Below, in pieces: positions 28,505 through 37,800 of a DNA stretch of 64,000 bases. The stretch's first letter is position 1, and the number at the start of each line of letters is the position of its first letter. The position numbers were made by a program, and so were the translations under genes. The stretch comes from Paraglaciecola mesophila (GTDB taxonomy: Bacteria > Pseudomonadota > Gammaproteobacteria > Enterobacterales > Alteromonadaceae), in assembly GCF_009906955.1 (NCBI RefSeq), contig NZ_CP047656.1:3905001-3969000 (forward strand), written 5' to 3'. The notes below the pieces were generated by a model that searched no databases, was not told the DNA's origin, and saw only the letters and a list, made by a program, of their open reading frames with translations.

Positions 28505-28916
28505 TGTACTGATCGTCGATGACAGTGAGCTAGACCGATATATCCTTAGAAGACAGCTCACGGGGCTCGGTGTAGAGCACATTGTAGAGAAAGACGATGG
28601 CTCTAGCGCGTTAGACTATTTAAAAGACTACGATAGAAACTACCAACTTTTCCCAGGCAAATTTCCACCGATTATCATTTTTCTCGATATCAATATGCCT
28701 AAAGTGAATGGATTTGATTTTCTTGATGAGTTTGCCAAAATCCGGCGGCAGTTCGACTTTCGCTCCTGCGTAGTGGCTATGTATTCTTCCTCCGAACGTA
28801 CTGAGGATAAAGAGCGCGCGTTGAAATACGAATTTGTCTCGCGTTACTTGGTTAAAGGTGAGATAACCGAATCGTATCTTGATGAAACTCTTCAGGCGCT
28901 TAATAAGTCTAACTGA
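28491..28916 (+). CDS. single-domain response regulator (Rcp1-like)
   Basis: This 141-residue stand-alone receiver has acidic residues in NVLIVDDSELDRY, a phosphoacceptor Asp66 in IIFLDINMPKVNGF, a Ser-rich T-loop (VVAMYSSSE) and Lys in RYLVKGEIT. There is no output domain. The Rcp1 type has a longer loop before the phosphorylation site (here about 10 residues with YDRNYQLFPGKFPP). Its start overlaps the upstream kinase gene, so it should be co-translated and is the likely phosphate acceptor of that kinase. It may relay onwards to the downstream proteins. Confidence 0.92.
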   Translation: MKNINVLIVDDSELDRYILRRQLTGLGVEHIVEKDDGSSALDYLKDYDRNYQLFPGKFPPIIIFLDINMPKVNGFDFLDEFAKIRRQFDFRSCVVAMYSSSERTEDKERALKYEFVSRYLVKGEITESYLDETLQALNKSN

Positions 28917-28936
28917 AACTAGGGAAAGGAGTTCCC

Positions 28937-30460
28937 ATGCCTGATATTGATAGTTATGTTGGCCAGCCCTATTTAGCCAATCCACACGACAAATTATTGA
29001 ATCTAGATGAAGGCATTCAGCTAAATCTAGACAGTATTTGCGAATTGGTTTTACCCATTTTCGATGCCCACTTCTGTCGCTTGTTTTGTTGTTATGACAA
29101 GACAATGTTTTTAGTGTCTCAAAAGGGGGAAATGAATCAAGTAACTCAACAGCTGATTATTAGCAAAAAAGAATTAGTAGCATTAGCGCAGAGTAGCAAT
29201 TCGTTGAATACGCTTGCGCGTATTACAACCCCAAATGACGAAAGCCTACTTCGTCATATCTCTCCTATCATTTTACCGTCAGGTCTTGTATTTGGTTATC
29301 TCGAATTTTACCGAGACAAGGGGGCAAGTCTAAATTCTAAAGAGCAAGCGATTATTACTGTACTTCAGCGAGATATCGGTAACCATCTTTTACAACATAA
29401 ACATTTGCTTGCAGCGGCAAAATCGCGGGAATTACACCTTCTTATCTCGAAACACAATCGAGACTGGATCTTTGTGAAGGACACCGACTTTAGAATTGTT
29501 TATGCCAATGAAGCGTTTTTAAATGCATACCCGCAAGCCGCTAGCAGCATAAGTGAACAAGACCCATCATCTTCTATGTATCAGTCTATTACTACCGCAG
29601 CGTCGCTGGAGCAAGATAAAATCGCTTTATCTCAGGGCCAGAGCGTGACCACCGAAGACATGACCGCAGCAGACGGGAGTATCATGGTATATGAAACGGT
29701 AAAACGGCGATTCGAGGATGGCGACGGGGTCCCTTATATTTTATGTATACGCAGAGACATCACGGAGCGTGAAAGATTTATTCGGCAGTTAAAAGAAGCA
29801 AATAATGATCTAGATGACTTTACTAAGATTGCCTCCCATGACTTAAAAGCGCCTTTAAATGCAATTCGGCGATTGCTTAGCTGGATTGAAGAGGACTGCC
29901 AACATATATTGCCTGAAGAGTCTGTCGAGAACTTACGCCTAGTGATTAGCCGAGCGAATAGAATGCAGTCGTTGCTAGAAGACCTACTGACGTTTGCTAA
30001 GATTGGTAGAGAAGATAAAACCGTCACGTGCATAGAATTGGCAAAGTTAATTTCAGATTTAAACCCCTTGTTGGATTTACCTGCAGGATTTGAAATTAAC
30101 GTGGAGCCAGCAGAGTTAGTGGTGCCAAGCGTACCGTTTAAGACCGTTATGCTCAATTTAGTTGGTAATGCGATTAAACACAATGACAAAGACTTGGGCA
30201 AAGTGGAAGTCGGATGCAAGATAAACAAGTTTTGCTATGAAATCAGTATTAGCGACAACGGACCTGGTATTGAGGAGAAATACTTCGAACGTATTTTTCA
30301 ATTGTTTCAAACGCTTAAATCCCGAGACGAACTAGAAGCCAGTGGAATTGGTTTAGCTGTGGTGAAGAAATACGTTAATCAGTTTGGTGGAAGAATAGAA
30401 ATAGACTCTGATGGCGTAAACGGCACGACTTTTACGGTTTTTTGGCCTAAACCTAAATAG
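28937..30460 (+). CDS. cytoplasmic PAS-domain histidine kinase
   Basis: This 507-residue protein has no transmembrane segment. A GAF-like N-terminal region (about 20-160) is followed by a PAS domain at about 165-280 (RDWIFVKDTDFRIVYANEAF) and a PAC end (YILCIRRDITERERF). The H-box is IASHDLKAPLNAIRRLL with His301, and the HATPase_c boxes are NLVGNAIKHND, ISDNGPGIE and SGIGLAVVKKYV. AAAGGAG precedes the ATG, 20 bp after the receiver gene. It shares the HDLKAPL signature of the kinase at 27041, so both may feed the same receivers. The PAS ligand is not evident. Confidence 0.92.
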   Translation: MPDIDSYVGQPYLANPHDKLLNLDEGIQLNLDSICELVLPIFDAHFCRLFCCYDKTMFLVSQKGEMNQVTQQLIISKKELVALAQSSNSLNTLARITTPNDESLLRHISPIILPSGLVFGYLEFYRDKGASLNSKEQAIITVLQRDIGNHLLQHKHLLAAAKSRELHLLISKHNRDWIFVKDTDFRIVYANEAFLNAYPQAASSISEQDPSSSMYQSITTAASLEQDKIALSQGQSVTTEDMTAADGSIMVYETVKRRFEDGDGVPYILCIRRDITERERFIRQLKEANNDLDDFTKIASHDLKAPLNAIRRLLSWIEEDCQHILPEESVENLRLVISRANRMQSLLEDLLTFAKIGREDKTVTCIELAKLISDLNPLLDLPAGFEINVEPAELVVPSVPFKTVMLNLVGNAIKHNDKDLGKVEVGCKINKFCYEISISDNGPGIEEKYFERIFQLFQTLKSRDELEASGIGLAVVKKYVNQFGGRIEIDSDGVNGTTFTVFWPKPK

Positions 30461-30559
30461 TGCAACGAATACTAATGAATTCATATTAGTAAAATACCGC
30501 CTTCCTAGTATTAAGGTGTATTGAATTTATTCAACGTGCGAGCTTATCTGGATGGTGCA

Positions 30560-32269
30560 ATGAAAGTTTTGATAGTAGATGATGATATCGTTGATAGAAA
30601 AGTGGTAAAGCGAACTCTGTGCGCATCTAGCGACTCCCATCACGATGTTCAAGAAGCCACGTCAGCCGCGCAAGGAATGAGCCTGTTAAGTGCCAACCAA
30701 TTTGATGTCATTTTACTTGATTACAGAATGCCAGAAGTTGACGGCATTGAGATGGTGAGTGACATGCGCGCCAAACCCGATATGGGCAACACCGCAATTG
30801 TAATGATCAGTGCCTATGATGAACCTTCATTAGCACTGGATTGTATTGAGGCAGGTGCGCAAGATTTTTTATCGAAAAGTGAAATTACGCTCAACAAACT
30901 TGAGAAAGCGATTCTCTACGCCAACAAACGCTTCGAAATTGAACAGCGTATGCATAAAAGTTATTTAGCCGTTAAGAAAATGGCTGAGAAAGATCCGCTA
31001 ACTGGCTTGTCTAATCGTTATCACTTTGAAGAAACGTTAAAAATATTGATTGCAAGTAACAAGCGCCTGACCAGCAAGGTTGCGTTACTCGCGTTAGATT
31101 TAGATAACTTTAAACATATTAACGACACCTTGGGTCATGCCGCGGGTGACAAAGTACTGCAGCAATCCGTTAAACGAATGCGCAAGTGTCTGCGCAATAA
31201 CGAGGGCTTTGCTCGGCTGGGTGGTGATGAGTTCGCCATTATTTTAGGCAATATAATCTCTGGTGATGAAATCAGCCGCATCGCTAATCGCATTCTTGAC
31301 TCGTTCAACGTTGCATTCAATATTGATGATAAAGAGGTGCACTGTGGTGTGAGCATTGGTGTAGCTCTATGTCCAGATGACTCGGTTAACGCGCAAACGT
31401 TACTTAAATGCGCAGATATTGCGATGTACCGGGCGAAACAAAATGGCAAGAACGGGGTAAGCTTTTATGAATCCTACTATCAAACCGAGTTTAACCAGCG
31501 TTTCTTAATTCAGAACGAATTGATTGGTGTCTTGGAAAACGCCTCGTTTAGATTGCTTTATCAACCTTTGTTTTCAGCTACTGATAAATCCTTATTAGGC
31601 TTTGAAGCGCTTATTCGATGGCCGGAAATAGAGCCTTATTTTACGCCAGAGGAATTCATTCCTGTGGCGGAGCAAAGCAAGCTGATAAATCGCATCGGGC
31701 AATGGGTAATTGCTACTGCGTTGCATCAGTTATCTCAGTGGCATAGTCAATTTAATGCGGCTCTCACTATGTCGGTGAATATTTCTGCTGTACAGCTGCA
31801 TGACATCGAGCTGTTACCTTATTTATCGCATACCCTTGAAAAGCTGTCGCTACCTGCAAGTAGCGTTATATTAGAAATTACAGAAACAGCACTGATTAAG
31901 GACAACAAAAAGGTAACTGATATATTACGCGTTTTGTCTGGGCGTGGGTTTAAGATAGCCCTTGATGACTTCGGTATGGGCTTCTCTTCGGTATCGCATT
32001 TAATGGAATACCCTATTGATATTGTTAAATTAGACAAGAGCATGCAAACCTCTAATGATAGTTCAGACAAGCATCAGCGAATATTTAAAGCCCTCGCACT
32101 CATGCTCAAAACCTTAGACTTTGTTGTTGTTGCAGAAGGAATTGAAACGAAAGAACAACTACTGCAATGCCAACAATTTAACTTAGAACGTTTGCAAGGG
32201 AACTATTTAGGTTTGCCGTTAAATAAAGAAAAAAGTGAATTATTCCTCGCAAGTATCTTCGATGTATAG
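30560..32269 (+). CDS. response regulator with GGDEF and EAL domains
   Basis: This roughly 569-residue protein has a receiver (about 1-120: VLIVDDDIVDRK, VILLDYRMPEVDG), a GGDEF domain with intact RLGGDEFAII, and an EAL domain with GFEALIRWPE, DDFGMGFSSV and VVAEGIETKEQ. Both catalytic motifs look intact, so it could make and break c-di-GMP under phosphorylation control. There is no RxxD inhibition site five residues before GGDEF (the position reads RNNE). I start at ATG 30560 (MKVLIVDDD). A longer in-frame TTG start at 30521 adds 13 residues with no better ribosome site. It is the last gene of the four-gene cluster, 99 bp after the PAS kinase. Confidence 0.92.
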   Translation: MKVLIVDDDIVDRKVVKRTLCASSDSHHDVQEATSAAQGMSLLSANQFDVILLDYRMPEVDGIEMVSDMRAKPDMGNTAIVMISAYDEPSLALDCIEAGAQDFLSKSEITLNKLEKAILYANKRFEIEQRMHKSYLAVKKMAEKDPLTGLSNRYHFEETLKILIASNKRLTSKVALLALDLDNFKHINDTLGHAAGDKVLQQSVKRMRKCLRNNEGFARLGGDEFAIILGNIISGDEISRIANRILDSFNVAFNIDDKEVHCGVSIGVALCPDDSVNAQTLLKCADIAMYRAKQNGKNGVSFYESYYQTEFNQRFLIQNELIGVLENASFRLLYQPLFSATDKSLLGFEALIRWPEIEPYFTPEEFIPVAEQSKLINRIGQWVIATALHQLSQWHSQFNAALTMSVNISAVQLHDIELLPYLSHTLEKLSLPASSVILEITETALIKDNKKVTDILRVLSGRGFKIALDDFGMGFSSVSHLMEYPIDIVKLDKSMQTSNDSSDKHQRIFKALALMLKTLDFVVVAEGIETKEQLLQCQQFNLERLQGNYLGLPLNKEKSELFLASIFDV

Positions 32270-32521
32270 CCTTGGTGATAAAAAATAAACGTGCCCATTA
32301 TTGAAAATAATGATTGCAGCCAAAAGTATGGGGGCAATCATATATTTCATTCGAAATTTTCATTGTAAAGCGTTCAATATTTTCACTGTAAATTAAAACC
32401 CATAAAAAACAGTTGGTTACGAGTTGGCCTGTTGGTTGCATTAACTTGCTCACACAATGTGCGTATCAGGTTTGCTGCTTAGCACCGATATCGAGCGACG
32501 TTTAATGAAGGGTAATTTTAC

Positions 32522-34678
32522 ATGAAACTAAAATTTAAAAAGAAAGGCGCAATGTTAGTTGCAGGAGTGATGAGCTTAACTGCTTTGCCTGCGCTTGCAT
32601 CGAGTAACGGATTGCTTGGGCTTAACTTAACTCAGGTGGTAACAAACGCAGATGTTTCAGAGTTGACTACATCGTTAGGTTTACCTGATGTGCCTGTGGT
32701 CGACAGCATATTGAAAATGAACAATGAAATATTGATTCAAGGCGGCGAGATAAAAGTCTTGCGTGAACTGATTGAAAAGATCGGTGGCTTGGTGACCCAT
32801 GAATTACCGTTGGTGGGAGGAATTGGTGTTAGAGTCAGCGACTTACAGCTGGCAATTTTGCAGAAGCTACCGAGTAGTCTTATTAAAATTACCAAAAACG
32901 ATGCGGTTTTTACTTCAAGCGCACTGGATCACTGTTCTGTTTACGGAAGCCATGTGGTCGATTTAACAGCAAATAAAATCAGCTGGAATTTATACAACGC
33001 AAAGGATATGAAAGCGAACGCAGAGGAAATGACCTTCACTTGGCCTGAGCGTTTAGGGCAAGTTCGCTCAGTAAAATTTAATGGAAGGTTAGTATATTGG
33101 AGTTTATTTGGTCGTCAAAATGGCGAGTTAACACTGGATGCGAACGCCTTAAAGCGCTACGCCAATTTAGATGCCTACGAGAGTGCGACTGTCGAGGTCT
33201 CATTTACGCGATATGGGGCTGATAATTACACCCAAGGCGACTTCTCTATGGATGTTGAGTTTGCGCAAGGGTGTGATCGAAGTTTAGTTAAAGGGTATGA
33301 CACTCAAGCTAATAGCGAAGACAGCAATAGCTACTATGTTAATAACATTGGAGCTGATGAGCTGCATGATAATGGTATTACGGGTAAAGATGTCACGGTT
33401 GCCGTTATTGATAGCGGGCTTTGGGCTGCACACAGTGCACTAAGACAAAATACACAAAATCGCTCACGTATCACAGCAGCATATGATGCCCTTGAAGATA
33501 CTGAAGTGAAAGTGAGGAATATGACTGATGAAAACAGTCACGGTACTCACATTACAGGCATTATTGCCAATAGTGATCGTGCTGTTGTTGATGGGCAAAT
33601 GCGCAGTTATTATCAAGGTGTTGCCCCAGACGCTAACCTAGTGGTAGTAAAAGCGTTCTATGAAGACGGCCACAGTACCTACCTAGATGCGTTACGCGCA
33701 TTGCAGTACATCGCGGATAATCACAAAGCATTGAATATACGCGTGGTGAACTTATCGTTCGGTGCACCTCCTCGTTCTAATTACTGGGATGACCCAATTA
33801 ACCAAGCTGTTATGGCACTTTGGGAACAAGATGTTGTGGTTGTGACATCAGCGGGTAATACCGGGCCAAGTGCAATGACCATTGGCGTGCCCGCTAACGT
33901 ACCTTACGTTATCAGTGTTGGTGCCATCAGTGATAACTACACCCAAGATAACCCGAACGATGATACCTTGCTTTCATTTTCTTCTCAGGGGCCGACTCAC
34001 GAGGCGTTTATCAAACCCGATATGGTCGCGCCTGGTGGGCACATGTTCAGCTTAGCGAATGAAGATATGTATGTGCCAAGCAAGTTTCCTCAGTACATGG
34101 TAGGTAAAGACCGATTTATTATGTCTGGCACATCTCAAGCGTCGGGTGTGGTCAGTGGTGTTGTCGCTCTAATGCTGCAAAACGATCCAAGCTTGAGCGC
34201 GAATGATGTGAAGTGCCGTTTGATGAGTAGTACGACTATGGCCCAAGTGAATGGCAAACTGGCTTATAGCCCATTTCAACAAGGTTCAGGCAGTGTGAAT
34301 GCGGTGAAAGCCGTTGAATCGAGTGAATCAGGTTGTGCAAATAATGGCATGGATATCGCTGCCGATCTAAGTGGTGAGCAACATTACATGGGGGCTGCAC
34401 GTAAAGACGAGAACGGCAATTACTACATAAAAGGTTTTGAGTTCGAAGTGTGGGAAGAAGCCTTCATGTGGGAAGAAGCCTTCATGTGGGAAGAAGCCTT
34501 CATGTGGGAAGAAGCTTTCATGTGGGAAGAAGCCTTCATGTGGGAAGAAGCCTTCATGTGGGAAGAAGCCTTCATGTGGGAAGAGGCCTTCATGTGGGAA
34601 GAGGCCTTCATGTGGGAAGAGGCCTTCATGTGGGAAGAAGCGCATATGAACCAAGAGAACTTCATGCTTCAAGAATAA
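32522..34678 (+). CDS. exported subtilisin-like (S8) protease with C-terminal WEEAFM repeats
   Basis: This 718-residue protein has a signal peptide (KKGAMLVAGVMSLTALPALA, about 8-27). A roughly 250-residue N-terminal region of unrecognised type with two cysteines follows, then a subtilase domain with the full catalytic triad: Asp297 in AVIDSGLW, His340 in NSHGTHITG, Ser538 in MSGTSQASG. After about residue 600 comes an acidic linker. Residues 644-703 are ten perfect copies of the hexapeptide WEEAFM, followed by WEEAHM and the end NQENFMLQE. I know of no sorting signal of this form. The protein should be periplasmic, surface-bound or secreted. AAGGG precedes the ATG and a terminator follows the stop. 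Confidence 0.93.
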   Translation: MKLKFKKKGAMLVAGVMSLTALPALASSNGLLGLNLTQVVTNADVSELTTSLGLPDVPVVDSILKMNNEILIQGGEIKVLRELIEKIGGLVTHELPLVGGIGVRVSDLQLAILQKLPSSLIKITKNDAVFTSSALDHCSVYGSHVVDLTANKISWNLYNAKDMKANAEEMTFTWPERLGQVRSVKFNGRLVYWSLFGRQNGELTLDANALKRYANLDAYESATVEVSFTRYGADNYTQGDFSMDVEFAQGCDRSLVKGYDTQANSEDSNSYYVNNIGADELHDNGITGKDVTVAVIDSGLWAAHSALRQNTQNRSRITAAYDALEDTEVKVRNMTDENSHGTHITGIIANSDRAVVDGQMRSYYQGVAPDANLVVVKAFYEDGHSTYLDALRALQYIADNHKALNIRVVNLSFGAPPRSNYWDDPINQAVMALWEQDVVVVTSAGNTGPSAMTIGVPANVPYVISVGAISDNYTQDNPNDDTLLSFSSQGPTHEAFIKPDMVAPGGHMFSLANEDMYVPSKFPQYMVGKDRFIMSGTSQASGVVSGVVALMLQNDPSLSANDVKCRLMSSTTMAQVNGKLAYSPFQQGSGSVNAVKAVESSESGCANNGMDIAADLSGEQHYMGAARKDENGNYYIKGFEFEVWEEAFMWEEAFMWEEAFMWEEAFMWEEAFMWEEAFMWEEAFMWEEAFMWEEAFMWEEAFMWEEAHMNQENFMLQE
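34451..34648 (+). repeat. 18-bp tandem repeat array encoding WEEAFM x10 plus WEEAHM
   Basis: Eleven in-frame 18-bp units start at 34451 and recur every 18 bp. Six of the first seven are identical at the DNA level, the fourth has one silent change (GCC to GCT), units 8-10 share a GAA to GAG change, and the eleventh is diverged. The near identity implies recent expansion, and shared silent variants show block duplication. All six frames are open across it, which is a by-product of the period. Confidence 0.95.
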
Positions 34679-34693
34679 CGTTACTTAGTAGAG

Positions 34694-34739
34694 AAGTCCC
34701 GTACCGAATAAACATTGTTTGAAAGGAGCGGGGCTTTTT
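34694..34739 (+). terminator. probable terminator after the subtilase gene
   Basis: AAGTCCCG and CGGGGCTT form an 8-bp stem with one G-T pair around a 27-nt loop, followed by a T run. Confidence 0.6.
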
Positions 34740-34753
34740 AGGTTATAAAAGCT

Positions 34754-34773
34754 ATTTAATGGAATTGGTATGA
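34754..34773 (+). repeat. 20-bp dispersed repeat, single arm
   Basis: ATTTAATGGAATTGGTATGA is identical to 45996-46015, where it forms the right arm of a long hairpin. Here the left arm is missing. Confidence 0.7.
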
Positions 34774-34870
34774 TGTCGTCTGCCAAGTGATTGTATCGCC
34801 TGTTGATTGTTGGCATTTTTAAGGGTTTGGGTTAGTCTATTTTTAAAAAAGAATAAGACGTAATTCAAAC

Positions 34871-37800
34871 ATGTTCAAAACAGGAATTTATTGGTTTGTA
34901 TGTTTTCTCACTTTTAGCCTTAATGCGCACAGTGCTGATAGCCCGAATTTCAGCTTCACCCCAGCGGAATTAAGTCAGCAATTAACACAAAAAACAGTAC
35001 GTCAAATATATCAAGACTCTACCGGTTATATATGGGTTGTCACCCAAGAAGGTATAAGTCGCTATGATGGCTATCAACTCCTTAGTTTTGTACACGACCC
35101 ACGCAAGCCCGATAGCCTAAGCTCAGATAATGTTCGAGCGATACTTGAAGATCATAAACAGCGCTTGTGGATTGCTACTGATGGAGGTGGCTTAAACCTC
35201 TTCAATTCGGCCAAACAAACCTTTTCTCATTGGAAAGCCACAAAAAATTCAACCAATTCACCCACTTCAAACAGGCAACAGTCACTATACTTAGATTCTG
35301 AAAATAATATTTGGCTAGGTTATCGAGATGGTAACTTTAGTCGTTTTAACCCAGACAATATGTCGTTTGAGCATTTCGATACGCGCACACTTCTACCCGA
35401 GCTAGAAAAAGACGCAGCAATCACAGCAATCATTGAAGATGGTCAGTGTATTTGGTTAGCCACTGACGGAAATGGGTTACTTAAGCTCGACAAGCAAACC
35501 AATACACTAATACGCCTGCATACAGGTGCCACCAATCCATTCTTTAGTGATCGACTAACTCAACTATTCATTGATGTACAACAACGTTTATGGATAACCA
35601 GTCATGATGCTGGGATCAGTATGCTGGATCCACAGCGCTTAAAGTTTACTACTTGGCAGCACAATGAAAATCAGCCTAGCAGTATCGCGGCTGATTTAGT
35701 TCACACTATTTATCAAGATCAGAAGCAACGTATTTGGTTAGGAACCGAAGCGGGAGCGAGTCTTTGGAACGGACGCAATAAATTCACTAGCTACAATACA
35801 GAAGATGGCTTAAGCGATAATAAAGTGTTGTCGATTTTGCAAGACCCTTCTGGGTTGATGTGGTTCGGGACATATAACGGCATTACGAAGAATATCGAGG
35901 TGCCGTTTGAGCATATTGATAGCGGATTAGCTAGCAATGTTGTACTTGGTTTTGCTGAAACAAAGTCATCCACTGGTGAGCGGGCTATTTGGGTCGCAAG
36001 TTATGGGGGCTTAACGCGTCTTAATAGCCAGGGCGAAGTCAGCGCGGTGATTAACAAAAGCAGTAAACCCGCTCTACAAGATGCAAGGGTTATGACAGTG
36101 CGTGGTGATAACAATCTACTTTGGTTTGGTACCCGAGGCAGTGGATTAGGGCGACTTAATGTGGATACGATGAACATCGAGACCTTTGTCCATGACCCGG
36201 ACAATCCCAATAGTTTGAGTTTTAACGGAGTGACTAGTGTATTTCCTGATAGTGCGGGCAATATATGGGTTGGTACGTTCGGTGGAGGCTTAAATTACTT
36301 ACCCGCAGGAAGTACTGATTTTGTTCATTACCGAGCAGATGAAAATAATCCTAGAAGCCTTAATAGCGATAGAGTGCTCGCAATGTATCAGTTGCTAGAT
36401 GGAACGATAATTGTTGGGACTGTGGCCGGCATCAATGTTATGGATCCAGTCACGCTTGATTTTGATCATATAGAACACCAGCCTGATGATTTTGATAGTT
36501 TATCTGCTCCCATGGCGTGGGCCTTTTACCAAGACGCCAAAGCGCAATTATGGGTCGGAACCCAAGGCGGTGGTCTCAATAAATGGTCTGCCCAAGACAA
36601 AGCTCTGCTTCACAATCACTTCACCCGTTATGACAGTTTTAGTGGCTTACCCAGTAGTCATATCTATGCAATCTTACAAGATGATAGAGAGCACTTATGG
36701 CTGAGCAGTACAGCGGGTTTAACCCGTTTGAACCCAGATACAGGGCACGTACGTCATTTCGATACCTCCCAAGGCTTAAAAGACAGTGAGTTTAATTTTG
36801 GTGCAGGTTTTAAGGACAGCCAAGGGGTCATGTATTTTGGTGGTAATGCCGGAGTTGTGCGTTTTCACCCTGACGATATCAAAGACAGTGACGTGGTACC
36901 GCCCGTGGTCTTGGTACGCATTAAAAAGTTAAATGAGCAGGTATGGTTTGATGTGCCTTACCAACGTTTGCAAGGCTTAGAGCTTGACTACAAAGATTAT
37001 TTTATTTCTTTTGAATTTGCCGCGCTTGATTTCAATGCCCCTGGTTTAAATCAATATCGTTACAAGTTAGAAGGTCTGGATCCAAATTGGATAGAGCTAG
37101 AGTATCGGCGGCTGGCGACGTTTACTAATCTCCCCGCAGGTGACTATGTACTGAAAGTGCAAGCCAGTAACAATCAGGGTTTATGGAACACCCAAGGTGT
37201 TTCGTTACCCATTAATGTGTTACCACCGCCTTGGAAGACCCTATGGGCCTATGCACTTTATGGCCTGATTGTTTTACTAATCATGCTGAATATTATCTGG
37301 CGATATCGGCAAAAACGTATGCGTGAGATGAAACAGCTGATTGAACTCGAAGAGAAGGTAGAAGAGCGCACTAAAGAACTACGCCATGCTAATACTCAGC
37401 TTGAACACTCCATGGAAGAAACTGAAAAAGCCCGTAGGTTAGCCGAACAAGCGAGTAAAGAGAAAAGTGACTTCTTAGCCATTATGAGTCACGAAATTCG
37501 TACCCCAATGAACGGGGTATTGGGGATGACCGAGGTACTGCTAAGTTCTGATCTGAAGCCAAAACAACAACATTTTGCTCAATTAGTTTATCGCTCTGGT
37601 AGGCTATTGCTGGACTTACTCAACAATATTTTGGATTTCTCAAAGCTGGAGGCCGGCAAGGCCACGCTGGAGTCTGTGCCAGTTGACTTAGAAGCCCTTA
37701 TTGAGGAAGTGACGGATCTATTTAGTGAAGCCGCTTATAATAAAGGGCTGAATATAAATGCCATTTTATCACCAGAACCCTTACCGCAAGTGTATGCGGA

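Noticed and set aside
34367-34672. Minus-strand frame reading FPHEG repeats and other frames reading CGKKPS, VGRSLH or SSHMKA repeats
   Set aside because: These are shadow frames of the 18-bp repeat inside the subtilase gene, whose frame continues from a complete protease domain.
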